A stretch of 64,000 nucleotides of DNA, taken from positions 1,054,001 through 1,118,000 of the forward strand of contig CAVXFH010000002.1 in assembly GCA_963761035.1 (NCBI GenBank), read 5' to 3'. Below, piece after piece: positions 1 through 10,300 of this stretch. This stretch comes from JARRQJ01 sp963761035 (GTDB taxonomy: Bacteria; Pseudomonadota; Gammaproteobacteria; DRLM01). Made by a program: the position numbers and the translations under genes. Within the stretch, counting starts at the first letter, position 1. Every line of letters begins with the position of its first letter. The notes below the pieces were generated by a model. The model saw only the letters and a list, made by a program, of their open reading frames with translations, was not told where the DNA came from and did not search any database.

Positions 1-1
1 G

Positions 2-994
2 CTGCGTGAGGTCGGCTTCGCGATAGAAGCCGAGATCGTCACCTACACGGATACCGCAGATCGCCTGGCCAAGATGAAGCGGCTTGCCGCGCGTAACCTG
101 ACATTCATCGACCAGCATGTCCAGACCGACGCCTCTTTGCACCCCGGCGTATCGTGGGTTAATCCAGCCCAGCTTTCTGAACTCAACAATAAACGTAATT
201 TGTCCATGTTGGTGCCTGCGTCACAAGTCCCGGCGCGGGAAATTTGTGAACTTGCATCACTGTGGCGCGGCGCCAAACGGCCGGAACGGTTCCCGGTGGT
301 GATAAAATCAGTAACTGAAAAAAGCAGCGGCGGTGGATTCGGAGTCCGCATTTGCCACAATGAATCCGAAGTCGACGACGCCTGTCACTTCTTTAGCTCA
401 TTAGACAGCGTTATCGTAGAAGATTATCTCGCCATGCATAAGAATCTATGCTTGAATTACGCCGTGTTTGCCGATGGCAGGATCGAGTACCTAGGCGCGG
501 CACGTCAAATCATTGACGACAAGCTGCGCTATCTCGGTAATTGGCTGGAACCCCCTGATGCGCAGATGGGCCGCCTTATACATGTTGGATACGAAGTCAT
601 GCAAAAAGCCTATCAACATGGTTATCGCGGTTTCGCGGGCTTTGATGCGGCCATCAAGGAAGACGGCTCTTTTCATATCTACGATCTCAATTTTCGCTTC
701 AACGGTTCCACAGCAGCTCTCCTTTTATATGAAGCCCTCGCGCAGCGCACTCGTATGCCGATTGCGAAAATTGCTTCCTGGAAATTTAGGCACAGCTTTG
801 ACGACATGATAAAGTCGCTGAGACTGGCGGCTGAGAAGTACCAGTTAATTCCCATCAGCACATTTGATCCGACCTGCTGTAATGAAAACTATAATCCTGG
901 ACCGCGGCTTAGAGCGCTGTTATTCGGGATAAGCGAGGAAGATATCAATGACAAACAAAGAGCGCTCAACTCTTTAGGATTTAATTGCTTGTAG
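2..994 (+). CDS. ATP-grasp family protein, 5' end outside window
   Basis: The reading frame is open from base 2, before the first ATG at 74, so the gene starts left of the window. ATP-grasp enzymes join a carboxylate to an amine or thiol through an acyl phosphate. Visible features are a lysine strand (PVVIKSV) followed by a glycine-rich loop (SSGGGFGV), an EDYL segment and a C-terminal metal-site-like stretch (YDLNFRFNGST) in which Asp stands where many members have Glu. It converges on an asparagine synthetase and shares the accessory region with a second ATP-grasp protein near 20 kb. The substrate cannot be read from sequence; an amino-acid or peptide ligase is a reasonable guess. Confidence 0.75.
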   Translation: MREVGFAIEAEIVTYTDTADRLAKMKRLAARNLTFIDQHVQTDASLHPGVSWVNPAQLSELNNKRNLSMLVPASQVPAREICELASLWRGAKRPERFPVVIKSVTEKSSGGGFGVRICHNESEVDDACHFFSSLDSVIVEDYLAMHKNLCLNYAVFADGRIEYLGAARQIIDDKLRYLGNWLEPPDAQMGRLIHVGYEVMQKAYQHGYRGFAGFDAAIKEDGSFHIYDLNFRFNGSTAALLLYEALAQRTRMPIAKIASWKFRHSFDDMIKSLRLAAEKYQLIPISTFDPTCCNENYNPGPRLRALLFGISEEDINDKQRALNSLGFNCL

Positions 995-1145
995 TTGCTC
1001 AAGGCGGATGCCAGAGCAGGCTAAGCGACAAGGAAAGCGCAGAGCCTAGAGTGTCGGCAATTACGGTAGATGGAATTGGTGTTGTCGCTGACATATCGAT
1101 ACAGATTGTTTCTGGTCGGCTGCCAACATTAGAACACTCATTTTA

Positions 1146-3047
1146 CTAATTTTTATTTAGCCGGTGATGTAGCAGCATTTCAGTTATCTGCGTCGGTGGT
1201 TGCCTATCAAAATACATACGCGCCCATATTTCCATACTTAACAGGCGATATAAGAAACGCGGATATCGCGGTATCATATTTAAGATGACATCCTGATCTT
1301 GTGCGCGCCATTTAAGCATGCTTGCGACCTTGCCGTTACGTAATACCCCAGCCATACCTTGCCATAATGAACTAGGTGCCCAGAAGCCAATCTTCGGTAA
1401 CTGCACAATTTCTTTTGGCAGGCGTTTGTCGGCAAGCGCCGCGATCAGTCGTTTTCTTTCACCGCCAAAATATTTTGCGTGAAAAGGCAAATGGAGCCCG
1501 TAATCAATCAATGTGTTATCCAGAAATGGAAATCGCGCCTCGATCGAATACCACATCGCCATCTTGTCATTAGTGCAAAGTGATTCTGCAAGATGAGTGT
1601 AAATATCTTCATAAGACATAGCCAAAAACGCACGTTCTTCCTGCTTAGGCAATATCTCGAGACGCTTGAATATGGCGGCGCTGCGAATGTGTCTTTTAGC
1701 ACCATCAACCGCGCTAATGGCCGGTCCCATTAATCCGCTTAAATCATGCTGATGCAGATGTGTAAACGGTCGATTTGATAGAGACTCTAAGTCCAGCGGT
1801 GAAAGCAGCGGATTAAGTTTACCCAGAAATCTGAAGAATGCATTATTGTGTATCCATTTGGCATGCAGTCGTCGTTTTCGCCACATCTTATAGACGGCTT
1901 CATACCAGGTGTATCCTCCAAACAATTCATCCGCGCCGTGCCCTGTCAACACGGCCTTGAACCCGTCGTCTTTCATGGTTTCGGCAACCGCCATCGCTGC
2001 CGTATTTTGAGCGAAATAATTGGGTTGATCATGTGCCAGAATCGTCTGCGGCCACAGTCGGTAATAGGTATCGATAGAGACGGGCACTGGCCGTAGTTCG
2101 ACGTCGAGGTGATGACAGACACTATGAGCTCGCCGAACTTCTTCTCCGTGCATACCCTCAATATCGGCAACATAAGCAACAATGTCCTGCTTATGATCTT
2201 TTGCCACTGCAGTCACGAGACTCGAATCCAGTCCGCCGCTGCATAACGTAGCAAGGGGCGCATCACTGATTAAATGTTGTTGAACGCTCGCGTTAAAGTG
2301 CTTTTCAAAATGCTGAAAGACTGTTGAATAATTTGTGCCGCGACCTTCCAGTATTCTTTGTGGTTCAATATCTCGCAGCACATCAAAGTACGTTAATTGT
2401 TGTTGTTCTTCAGCGTTAATTCTTACTAAGGTACCCGGCAAGATTGACTCAACATTTTCAAACAGCGTCCAGGAACCATCGAGTCTCTCATAAATTATCT
2501 GGGTAATGATGGCATGCATATCCGGCCTTGGCCGTACATCAGGGTGTGCCAGCAAAGCCTTGATCTCCGAACCGAACACAATGCCATTATCGGTGCGCGT
2601 GATATACAAAGGCTTAATACCAAGGCGGTCGCGTCCTAGCCACAATGTATTGCTTCGCGCATCGTAATAAGAAAAAGCAAACATTCCATTAAATTGTTTG
2701 ACGGCCTGTTCCGGTCCCCAGTGATGTAATGCATAGAGAACAACTTCAGTATCACAATTGCTTTTAAATCGGATGCCTTCTTTTTCAAGTTGATTTCTTA
2801 ATGTGTAGAAATTGTAGACTTCACCGTTGTATACAATGATGCCTTGCCGGTCGTCAGTGATGAATGGTTGATGCCCAAGTTTACTGAGATCAAGAATACT
2901 TAATCGCACATGCGCAAGACCTAGAGGCCCATATGTCCATATACCACGATCATCCGGACCACGATGTTCAATACTTTCCAGCATGGCATCGAGAACAGAT
3001 TTATCTGCTGCGTTTTTGCGATTTAGGAACCCGGCGATACCACACAT
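1146..3047 (-). CDS. asnB: Asparagine synthase (glutamine-hydrolysing), AsnB type
   Basis: The protein has 633 residues. It starts MCGIAGF, so Cys2 is the glutaminase nucleophile once Met is removed. The class II amidotransferase domain covers about residues 1-200 and the synthetase domain follows, with the PP-loop SGGLDSS near residue 270 and the conserved TGHGADELFGGY segment near 370. It makes an amide from aspartate, or a related carboxylate, using ATP and glutamine. Length and composition fit the AsnB-like enzymes often found in exopolysaccharide and O-antigen clusters. The surrounding transferase and ATP-grasp genes suggest a biosynthetic rather than a general role, but simple asparagine synthesis is not excluded. 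Confidence 0.93.
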   Translation of the reverse strand: MCGIAGFLNRKNAADKSVLDAMLESIEHRGPDDRGIWTYGPLGLAHVRLSILDLSKLGHQPFITDDRQGIIVYNGEVYNFYTLRNQLEKEGIRFKSNCDTEVVLYALHHWGPEQAVKQFNGMFAFSYYDARSNTLWLGRDRLGIKPLYITRTDNGIVFGSEIKALLAHPDVRPRPDMHAIITQIIYERLDGSWTLFENVESILPGTLVRINAEEQQQLTYFDVLRDIEPQRILEGRGTNYSTVFQHFEKHFNASVQQHLISDAPLATLCSGGLDSSLVTAVAKDHKQDIVAYVADIEGMHGEEVRRAHSVCHHLDVELRPVPVSIDTYYRLWPQTILAHDQPNYFAQNTAAMAVAETMKDDGFKAVLTGHGADELFGGYTWYEAVYKMWRKRRLHAKWIHNNAFFRFLGKLNPLLSPLDLESLSNRPFTHLHQHDLSGLMGPAISAVDGAKRHIRSAAIFKRLEILPKQEERAFLAMSYEDIYTHLAESLCTNDKMAMWYSIEARFPFLDNTLIDYGLHLPFHAKYFGGERKRLIAALADKRLPKEIVQLPKIGFWAPSSLWQGMAGVLRNGKVASMLKWRAQDQDVILNMIPRYPRFLYRLLSMEIWARMYFDRQPPTQITEMLLHHRLNKN

Positions 3048-3428
3048 AAATAATTGATTTTTTAATTATTTAGAATGGGTGGTTTCAAGCAGTAAAACAA
3101 AAAGCGCTGCGTGGCGCGGCCCAGTAGGGGACGCAACACGAGTATTAGATGTGCCAAGATATGTATTTGATGTCTGTTGGATTTCCTTCAATGGCCAGGT
3201 CTCTATATATATTGGTGGCTAGCGGCTAGCTCATGCAGTAACTAGCATGATGGGCCATTCGGCGCCCATTGATTGTTTAATATTATCAGATGGCGTTGTA
3301 CCCGATATAGCAGTTAGTTCTAATCTACGCGTTCTCATGAATATTTAGTACTGCAGATGACCTCCCCTCTATCTAGCGAACCACAGTACAGTTAGGACCT
3401 GCGGTCTCCAACAAAGGGAGAGGCAGGC
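3048..3428. other. Intergenic region upstream of asnB and the IS relic
   Basis: About 380 bases with no convincing gene. The asnB upstream side (3048-3075) is AT-rich and could carry its promoter, but no good -35/-10 pair was found. The right half leads into the insertion-sequence relic; a purine-rich AAAGGGAGAGG lies just before its start codon and looks like the old ribosome binding site. Confidence 0.4.
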
Positions 3429-3770
3429 ATGAAGAAGAGTCGATTTACAGAGGCGTAGATCATTTGGGCGCTTAAAGTGGCGAAGGCTGGGATAAATGTT
3501 GAAGGACCTATGCCGAAAACACGGTATCAGCGACGTCACATTTTATAAGTTTCGATCGAAGTATGGTGGGATGGAGGTTTTTAGGGGCGCGGCGCCTGAA
3601 AGAGCTGGAGGACGAGAATCGGCGACTGAAGACCATTGTGGCTGACTAGTCGTTGGATATCCCGGCACTTAAGGATGGCCGTTGCAAAATAGTGGTTATG
3701 CCTCACGCATGCCGTGAGGCGGTTTGACAGATCATTGCCGAAGACGGCCATCGGCGATCCTAGTCTGCCG
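3429..3770 (+). pseudogene. IS3-family transposase relic (OrfA plus OrfB start)
   Basis: Conceptual translation across frames gives a typical IS3-family OrfA. It begins MKKSRFTEA, meets a stop where Gln is expected, then reads IIWALKVAKAG, shifts frame to DLCRKHGISDVTFYKF and SKYGGMEV, and shifts again to ARRLKELEDENRRLK. After another stop the start of OrfB can be traced (VVMPHACREAV and QIIAEDGHRRS). At least two frameshifts and several stops make it inactive. The rest of OrfB and clear terminal inverted repeats are absent. It marks past transposition in this accessory stretch. Confidence 0.85.
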
Positions 3771-3800
3771 CACCAACAATGCCCGCGAATATCTAAAGAA

Positions 3801-3852
3801 TACCGCCCAGCGTGACAAGCGCCGGGCGGTCTTTCTCGACAACGGGGAAAGG
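3801..3852. repeat. 52-bp imperfect direct repeat, copy 1
   Basis: This copy aligns with 4473-4525 almost without gaps. Shared blocks are CGCCC-GCGTGACAAGC, GGTCTT and GGGAAAGG. The two copies bracket the orphan gene at 4024-4431, as repeats do around an inserted or mobilised segment. The nature of the element is unknown. Confidence 0.65.
3802..3830 (+). terminator. Strong GC hairpin, terminator-like
   Basis: ACCGCCCAGCG (3802-3812) pairs with CGCCGGGCGGT (3820-3830) around a TGACAAG loop, with one mismatch, and is followed by CTTTCT. It fits a Rho-independent terminator, but it is also part of a 52-bp direct repeat whose second copy near 4.5 kb has lost the pairing. Confidence 0.6.
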
Positions 3853-4023
3853 GGTTAGTTAATAGCGGGTATAGTTCGGAAAGAAGAGCCGAGAACGCTA
3901 GGAATGAAAACGGGGGCGGATTTTACGAATTTTCCTATGTATCGCGAGGTCAATGACTATTGACAAGCGGAAATTCCAGGCTTATTTTCGGGCATAGCTT
4001 AGCATCAATATGGAGAGAACAGT

Positions 4024-4431
4024 ATGCTTGCCGAAACTGAAACAATGCCTGCTGTTGAACATATATTCGGAACGATTAATAGTGGCAATGATTTGGTCAA
4101 TTTCAAGGACGGATTACCGCTCCATATTACTGACGTCATCGATGAAGCAATTAATACTTCACCGAAGAAAAGCGCCGAAATACGTACAATTTACGGATAC
4201 TTCCCGAATAGAATCTACTTTATTTTTTATGTACCAAGGCCCAAGGACCTACAATGTTCCATAATAAACGACATAACTAGATACGAGCTGGCGGAGATTG
4301 CGGCTGTATTTTTTGACCTTAAACGAAAGCTGTCTCATTTGCCAGTCGACAAAATAATCTTGAAAGCCTATACGACCGTCACGGGTAATGTGCTATCAAG
4401 CGATTCAGAGCGCATCAAAAATTTGCATTGA
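4024..4431 (+). CDS. Hypothetical protein, 135 aa
   Basis: No family is recognised. The start is supported by GGAGAGA seven bases before the ATG. An overlapping frame starting at 4010 lacks such a site and is less likely. The protein is mixed in composition with no signal peptide or membrane segment and no cysteine motif. It lies alone between two imperfect 52-bp repeats and just downstream of an IS3 relic, so it may be acquired DNA. Its base composition is AT-richer than the housekeeping genes to the right. Confidence 0.5.
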   Translation: MLAETETMPAVEHIFGTINSGNDLVNFKDGLPLHITDVIDEAINTSPKKSAEIRTIYGYFPNRIYFIFYVPRPKDLQCSIINDITRYELAEIAAVFFDLKRKLSHLPVDKIILKAYTTVTGNVLSSDSERIKNLH

Positions 4432-4472
4432 AAGACAGTCACGATCCGTTGGACGAAAACACCCAAGTAAAA

Positions 4473-4525
4473 GTGCCGCCCGGCGTGACAAGCAGTGAGT
4501 GGTCTTACTCTATAACTGGGAAAGG
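4473..4525. repeat. 52-bp imperfect direct repeat, copy 2
   Basis: Partner of 3801-3852. The left arm GCCGCCCGGCG is kept but the right arm has diverged (CAGTGAGTGGT), so the hairpin of copy 1 no longer forms well. It begins about 40 bases after the stop codon of the 135-aa gene. Confidence 0.65.
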
Positions 4526-4752
4526 TAGCACGCGGTAGATATCCAAGGTGTAGTAGTCCGAGTCGAGTACACAATGTCGGTTGTGCTCGGCTCGCGAAAG
4601 TCCACGCTCGGCCAAGAGCGGACCTAAATCAGGTAAGATTAAGTGTCCACCTTCATACAAATGCATAAATTTACTTCTATAATGTTGGATATGAAAATGC
4701 CGGGCATTGCCAATGCGAGCCAATCTTGTACAGATTCTGATACTATCGACCC

Positions 4753-5304
4753 ATGAATTACGCTCTATTCGCGGTTGCACTAATCTCATTCTTGCTATAC
4801 GCCAAGGAAAGCAAGGTTGTCTTCTCACATGATTATGGCTCGGAAGCCCAAAAAATAGTCATTGTAGCCTGCGCCACACTATTCGCGATTATTCATCTGT
4901 GGCTATTGTGGCGAACACCCGTACAATCGCATAAGTTCGCTAATTTGGCGTCTCTTTGTTATATCGCCGGGCTGATTATATTTCTGTCCGCAAAAAAAGC
5001 GACTTCAACCTATAACTCGACTCTTTCATTTGCGCCTGACCTGCCTTACTGGATGTTCAATAAAGGAATTTATTCTTTCATTCGTCACCCATTTTTTCTT
5101 GCATTTTGCCTGACCTGGCTTGGCGGTGTGCTAGAGGCGCACTGTCTTAGAACGGATATAAGCACTGCAATTATGTTGTGCTTTTATTGGCTCGCCGCTA
5201 AACAGCAAGAGCACAAATATGAAAGCTCGATGCTGGCTGGTGCTTATAGGGCCTATAAGAATAGGACGGGGATGTTTCTGCCCCCATTAAAATTATTTAA
5301 ATAA
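4753..5304 (+). CDS. Isoprenylcysteine carboxyl methyltransferase / phospholipid methyltransferase family membrane protein
   Basis: 183 residues with four or five hydrophobic segments (about residues 1-17, 32-52, 60-80, 110-130 and 135-150). The C-terminal half has the family signature: an RHP motif (FIRHPFFLAF) and a later EHKYES-GAYRAYKNRTGMFLP block, equivalent to the E-x(n)-Y-x-x-Y segment that binds S-adenosylmethionine in ICMT/PEMT-like enzymes. It probably methylates a lipid or a small hydrophobic acceptor at the inner membrane. No close ribosome binding site is visible and no operon partner, so the substrate is unknown. Confidence 0.72.
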   Translation: MNYALFAVALISFLLYAKESKVVFSHDYGSEAQKIVIVACATLFAIIHLWLLWRTPVQSHKFANLASLCYIAGLIIFLSAKKATSTYNSTLSFAPDLPYWMFNKGIYSFIRHPFFLAFCLTWLGGVLEAHCLRTDISTAIMLCFYWLAAKQQEHKYESSMLAGAYRAYKNRTGMFLPPLKLFK

Positions 5305-5530
5305 TTGGCGCCGCGGAATGTCTTCCATCGGCCAACTCAGGCATTCGGGCTATGACTTCTAATGTCTGGTCCAGAAAACGGCAAACGCAGTGGGCGATAG
5401 TGTGGACCACCCTTGTGAGTTCGTCCCGAACGTCAGACTAGCAGACGTATAGATTATCGGCCAGCATTCCGACGTAACGAGTCGCAATGCGCTAGGTAAC
5501 GGCTGACTGTTACCCGATGGCGCGTTAGCG

Positions 5531-6439
5531 TTAAAAGGCGACACGCGATTCCAATTTAAAGACAATCGTGGGAACTTCGATGAATTCGTTGTGTTCGAGG
5601 CGCAATTTGAGTACCGCGAGTCTGGTGTCCTTCTCGATACCGATAGCACTGGCAATACGGGTCTGTTCTCCCCCCGGCACGGCATCCGAAATGTATTCAC
5701 CAGTCAAGCGAAATCCCATCGCGGTATATTCGCTGCGAAACTGTCTCTGCAGGTCGTCGCCATGAGCAGTATAAGAATATGTCATCAGCCAGCAGCCTAA
5801 TGGACGATACTCGGCGTTGAAGTCGATCCCAGTGTCCACGGGACTTTTCATCCATGTTGCGGAAAATTTCAATTGATTGAAGCGAGAGACGAATCGATAT
5901 TCGTCAATGGTATCTGCCGAGTCATTCCGGTGAGTCTTGTTAAATGATAAATCAAGATGTGCCCCACTTAAATCAAAAGGACGGCTAATCGTTGAAACCT
6001 CCGCTGTGTCTTCCAGACGATGCTGTACGCGCAGGGTGCGATAGTTGAAATCAAAAGTAACATCGCTGGCTTGAGTTTCTCCGCTAGAGTAGTCAAATCG
6101 ATGCAAATTGTATGTGACCTTTGCGTTTGTGTTACCAAACTTCTGTAACATACCCACTGTCATGTAGTCCTCGAACCCATCGTTGTTCATATTCACCTGG
6201 TTACTGGTGATCAGCATATCGTAAGCATTGTAATCGAAATGGGTGTGTAGCTTCGGACCATCCTGTGCGTCCGTCGCTTCAGTGTGAAAATGGTTTTCGA
6301 AAAATTCGGGCAAGCTGCTTAGTTGTGCCTGTGCGACAACACTCGCACAACCCAACGCGACGGCAATCATCAGCCGCGCGATGAGGGGTTTAAACGACAA
6401 CATGCATACTTGGTTCGTTCGTTTCAGCACAATCAACAA
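5531..6439 (-). CDS. Exported beta-rich protein, probably outer membrane
   Basis: 302 residues with an N-terminal signal sequence (hydrophobic ARLMIAVALG, then SVVAQAQ as likely cleavage region). The body alternates polar and hydrophobic residues in short strands and the protein ends in Phe (ESRVAF), as outer-membrane beta-barrels do. No enzymatic motif is seen. The frame opens with TTG at 6439, with AAGGAGAG about 14 bases ahead; an ATG at 6403 gives a tidier signal peptide but no good ribosome binding site. A barrel-type porin or surface protein is inferred, not shown. Confidence 0.6.
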   Translation of the reverse strand: MLIVLKRTNQVCMLSFKPLIARLMIAVALGCASVVAQAQLSSLPEFFENHFHTEATDAQDGPKLHTHFDYNAYDMLITSNQVNMNNDGFEDYMTVGMLQKFGNTNAKVTYNLHRFDYSSGETQASDVTFDFNYRTLRVQHRLEDTAEVSTISRPFDLSGAHLDLSFNKTHRNDSADTIDEYRFVSRFNQLKFSATWMKSPVDTGIDFNAEYRPLGCWLMTYSYTAHGDDLQRQFRSEYTAMGFRLTGEYISDAVPGGEQTRIASAIGIEKDTRLAVLKLRLEHNEFIEVPTIVFKLESRVAF

Positions 6440-7312
6440 GAGTTGTTCTGTCTCTCCTTGGTAATCGAGTCTTGCGCATATTTTCTTTAGACTATATCAG
6501 CCGAAAATGGCTAAATTGTGACCTATTATGCACTTCGTCGTATTGTGATGTGTTGATATTCGCGCTATTCCTGAAATCGGTAAATGCGGAAGAATAGGCA
6601 TCACCACAATTCATCATATTTCAACCCGCATCGCGCCAGTTTTACTTCGTGGACTTATCTCCGATTAACCCGAAACGGAGCAATCAGTGAAACGTCGGAT
6701 CGATTTCATCTTGGCCGTAGTGGAGTGGTGTACTTCCCGCCGCTGATGTTACTCATTACCGTGTCGATCAAAATTGATCATTGTGATCCGTGTTATTCAC
6801 GCAATACCGCTTGAGGAAATACAAAAAGCCACTGCTTGATCGATAAATTACGCAACAGGCATGATGGCAAAATCAGGCGCTTCGGACACTGGCTTCGAAA
6901 ATCCGGGTTGGACGAATTACCCCAGATTGTGAAATTCTCATGGACGAGATAAGCGTGTTCGGTCAGTGCTTTCCGCATTCCGCTTCCTCCTGAGAGCGGA
7001 CACACGAATAAATCACTCGGAAGGTTGCAAGGGGTCGGCAGCTGAAGTGCTTTACCCTCGAACATATAAAGCCATAACCGGCAATCACTCGTCAGGTAAA
7101 TCGCATTATCCAAGAAATTTTGGACGATTTGTTCTGTGATGATAATTTTCACAAGAGCTACACGTTCTAGCCGGTGAGAAATTAGCTAAGGACGCCTACC
7201 TAAGTATCCAGGCAGAAGGATCGATATAGAGTATATCGTCACGCTTCGGGCAAGAACTCAGTTTCCCAATCTTCCGCCTTGTAAGAATGAAAGACTTTTA
7301 AAGACCAGCCGA
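6440..7312. other. Long intergenic region without a supported gene
   Basis: About 870 bases between the exported protein and the large signalling protein. A 119-codon frame on the minus strand (7152 to 6793) has only a GTG start and no ribosome binding site. A 76-codon plus-strand frame (6584-6814) is no better. I see no repeat, RNA gene or transposase remnant. The promoters of both flanking genes should lie here. Confidence 0.4.
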
Positions 7313-10300
7313 ATGACAAAAAGCCGCGTTAACCATCGCTCCCGCAAACCCTTTTCCCAACAATTAGCTGCTGGAGAGGACGCGCCCTATTCGTTGCCTT
7401 CAGATTTTACCCAGGCTAAGGCTCTTATCTCCGCTTTACACGCTGAACTACGGGAATCCGAGACCCGGCGGCGACAACTTGAACAAAAGAACCGTACGCT
7501 GAATCAAATAGTTGAGCTGGCAGACGAGGGCATCGCGATTCTGGATTCTCTGTTTAATATCAGGTACACCAATGCCGTGATGAGACGGCTCCTCGATAGA
7601 CCAGCGGAGGCCATCCTAGGGCAATCGTTGCCATCGCTTTTGTCACATTTGTATGACGATCTCATAGCGACGTGGCCCAAACAAAGCGATGAAGGCACAA
7701 CTTGGTGCGGTGGTCTCGACCTGGTGATGCGCGACGGTCTCCGCGTTCCGGTTCAGGTTACGGTGAAAGCCATTCATGACGAAGGGAAACTGAACGGTTA
7801 TATAGTGTTGTTTCTGGAAATGGGAGAAATCAAGGATACGCAGGACCGGGTGACGGTGATGCGAAACCTCATCGAGGAGTTGTCCGTCGAGACGGACACG
7901 AACATCCTCGGGAATAAGGCCCTGGCGACGGCCATGCACCTCACGGGCGCCAATGTCGGCATCATCGCCTTACTGGATAACGACGGCCGGCGCTTTCGTT
8001 TTCGCTGGCATTGCGGCATTCCCGAAGACTTCGAGTTGATTCCCGTATTGCGGGAGTCGCATGATATCGAAGAGTGCAGTTTGAGCACTATAGCGCTCAC
8101 TTCCGGCAAGGCCCAACTCATATCCGACTGTCAGAACTGCGGCCAGGCCTCTGACCCCTTTCTTCGTCTAGGTGTGCGTAGCGCCATAGTGGTTCCCATC
8201 CTGGCACGAAATGGTCCCGTTGGCGTAATGAAAATTGCGAACAGCAGTCAGACAAATTATTTTGATGCCACTAACGTTCCGGTGTTGGAGAGCATTGCCC
8301 GCCAAATCGGCGTTGCGCTGCATCGTGAACGCCTGATGGATAAACTTTGCGCCTCAGAAAACCGCTTACGCGGAATTGTGGAAGCGGTGCCGGAGATTCT
8401 CTTCACCGCATCGGCTCCGGACCTGCGGTTTACCCTGGTGAGCACTGCTGTGGAAAAGATATTCGGATTCACCCCGGCCGAATGTTTGGCAGATCCCTTG
8501 ATTTGGCAGCGGCAACTGCACGACGACGACCGCGCCCGCGTGATTCAGGAGTTGCAGGAGGGTTTGGCACAGCACCAAGATTTCTCTATAGAATCCCGAG
8601 CCTGGCACAAGGACGGGGTCACCATGCGTTGGCTACTAACGCGAGGCTCCTGGCAGCGTGACAAGGCTGGCCAGATCATCGAGGTGGTCGGCACCATGAC
8701 TGACATCACCGCCCTCAAAGAGACGGAACAGAATTTAACCGAGAGTGAGAACCGCTTTCGCATGATCACCACCTCGGCCAAGGATGGGGTCGTCATGGTA
8801 GACACCGCAGGCCGCATCACCCTGTGGAATCCCGCTTCGGAGTCCATGTTTGGTTATACCGCCGCCGAAGCTTTTGGGTGCGAGGCGCATCGGTTACTGG
8901 TTCCCATTCGCTATCAACAGGCCTATCGACTAGGCCTACAAAGATTCTTTGCCAACGACCATAAACATGAGAATAGCAGGACTTTGGAGGTTACGGCCCT
9001 TCGCAGGGATGGCAGGGAATTTTCGGTAGAAGTGTCCCTATCGGCGGTGCTTGTGCGGGGCCTCTGGTATGCGGTGGCCTTAATCCGGGATATTTCGGAG
9101 CGCAAAACTCTGGAGACAAGATTACGGCGGGCAATGATGGTCTTCGATAATACCCGCGACGGCGTGGTCATTACTGATCTGAAGGGAAATATCATTGGCG
9201 TCAACCGCGCTTTCACCGACGTAACCGGCTACGCGGAGGACGAGGTACTGGGTCACAATCCTAGCCTCCTTCAATCGGGACACCAAGGCGGAGAATTCTA
9301 TCAAGCGATGTGGCGCAAAGTGCACGAAGCGGGAATTTGGGAAGGTGAGATATGGAATCGACGCAAGAACGGCGAAATCTACCCCGAATGGCTGACTATC
9401 AACATGGTACGCGACCCGGCGGGTCACCCAAGTCACTACCTCGGAGTTTTTACAGACATCACGCGAATCAAGAGTAGCGAGGAGAAACTCGAACGCTTGG
9501 CGCATTATGATCCGCTAACCGATTTGCCCAATCGGCGCCTCATCTTATCGCGTCTGGAACATGCCTTGGAGCATGCATCCCGCCACGGACATCGCATCGC
9601 CGTACTTTATTTGGATCTGGACAATTTCAAACAGGTTAACGACAGCATGGGCCATCACGAGGGCGACGAATTACTGGTCGCTGTGGCACAACGTTTGAAA
9701 GGCAGGCTCCGTCAGGAAGACACATTCGGCCGTTTGGGTGGCGATGAATTTTTCTTGCTGTTGGAGGCGGTGCCGGATTTCAACGAGGTTGCGGCGATGG
9801 CCCAGAACCTACTGGCATTGTTAGCCACCCCCTTTACGTTGTCCAACGGCCACGATGTCTTTGTTACCGCCAGTATCGGCATCAGCGTTTATCCGGAAGA
9901 CAATATAACGGCCATGGAGTTGATGCGCGATGCCGATGCCGCCATGTATCGCGCCAAAGAAAACGGTCGCAACCAGTATTGCTTCTATACCCGCGATATG
10001 AATATCAATGCTCTGGAAATCATGGAACTGGAGACGGCGCTGCGCGGCGCCCTTGAGCGCGATGAATTAGTACTCTATTACCAGCCCCAAGTCGATACGT
10101 GGAGCGGAAAGGTCACGGGAGCCGAAGCCTTGCTGCGCTGGCAGCGGCAAGGTTTCGGGCTGGTGCCGCCTGGCCAATTTATCCCCCTGGCCGAGAAGAC
10201 CGGCCTGATCCTGCCCATCGGCAGATGGGTAATCGACAGCGCCTGCCGACAGATCCGAGAGTGGCTTGACGAGGGACTGCAAGTAGTACGAGTCGCCGTG

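Noticed and set aside
4010..4264. 84-codon frame overlapping the 135-aa hypothetical gene
   Set aside because: Start lacks a ribosome binding site; the GGAGAGA before 4024 supports the other frame, which is longer.
6793..7152. 119-codon minus-strand frame in the gap before the GGDEF-EAL gene
   Set aside because: GTG start, no ribosome binding site, no recognisable domain or composition signal.
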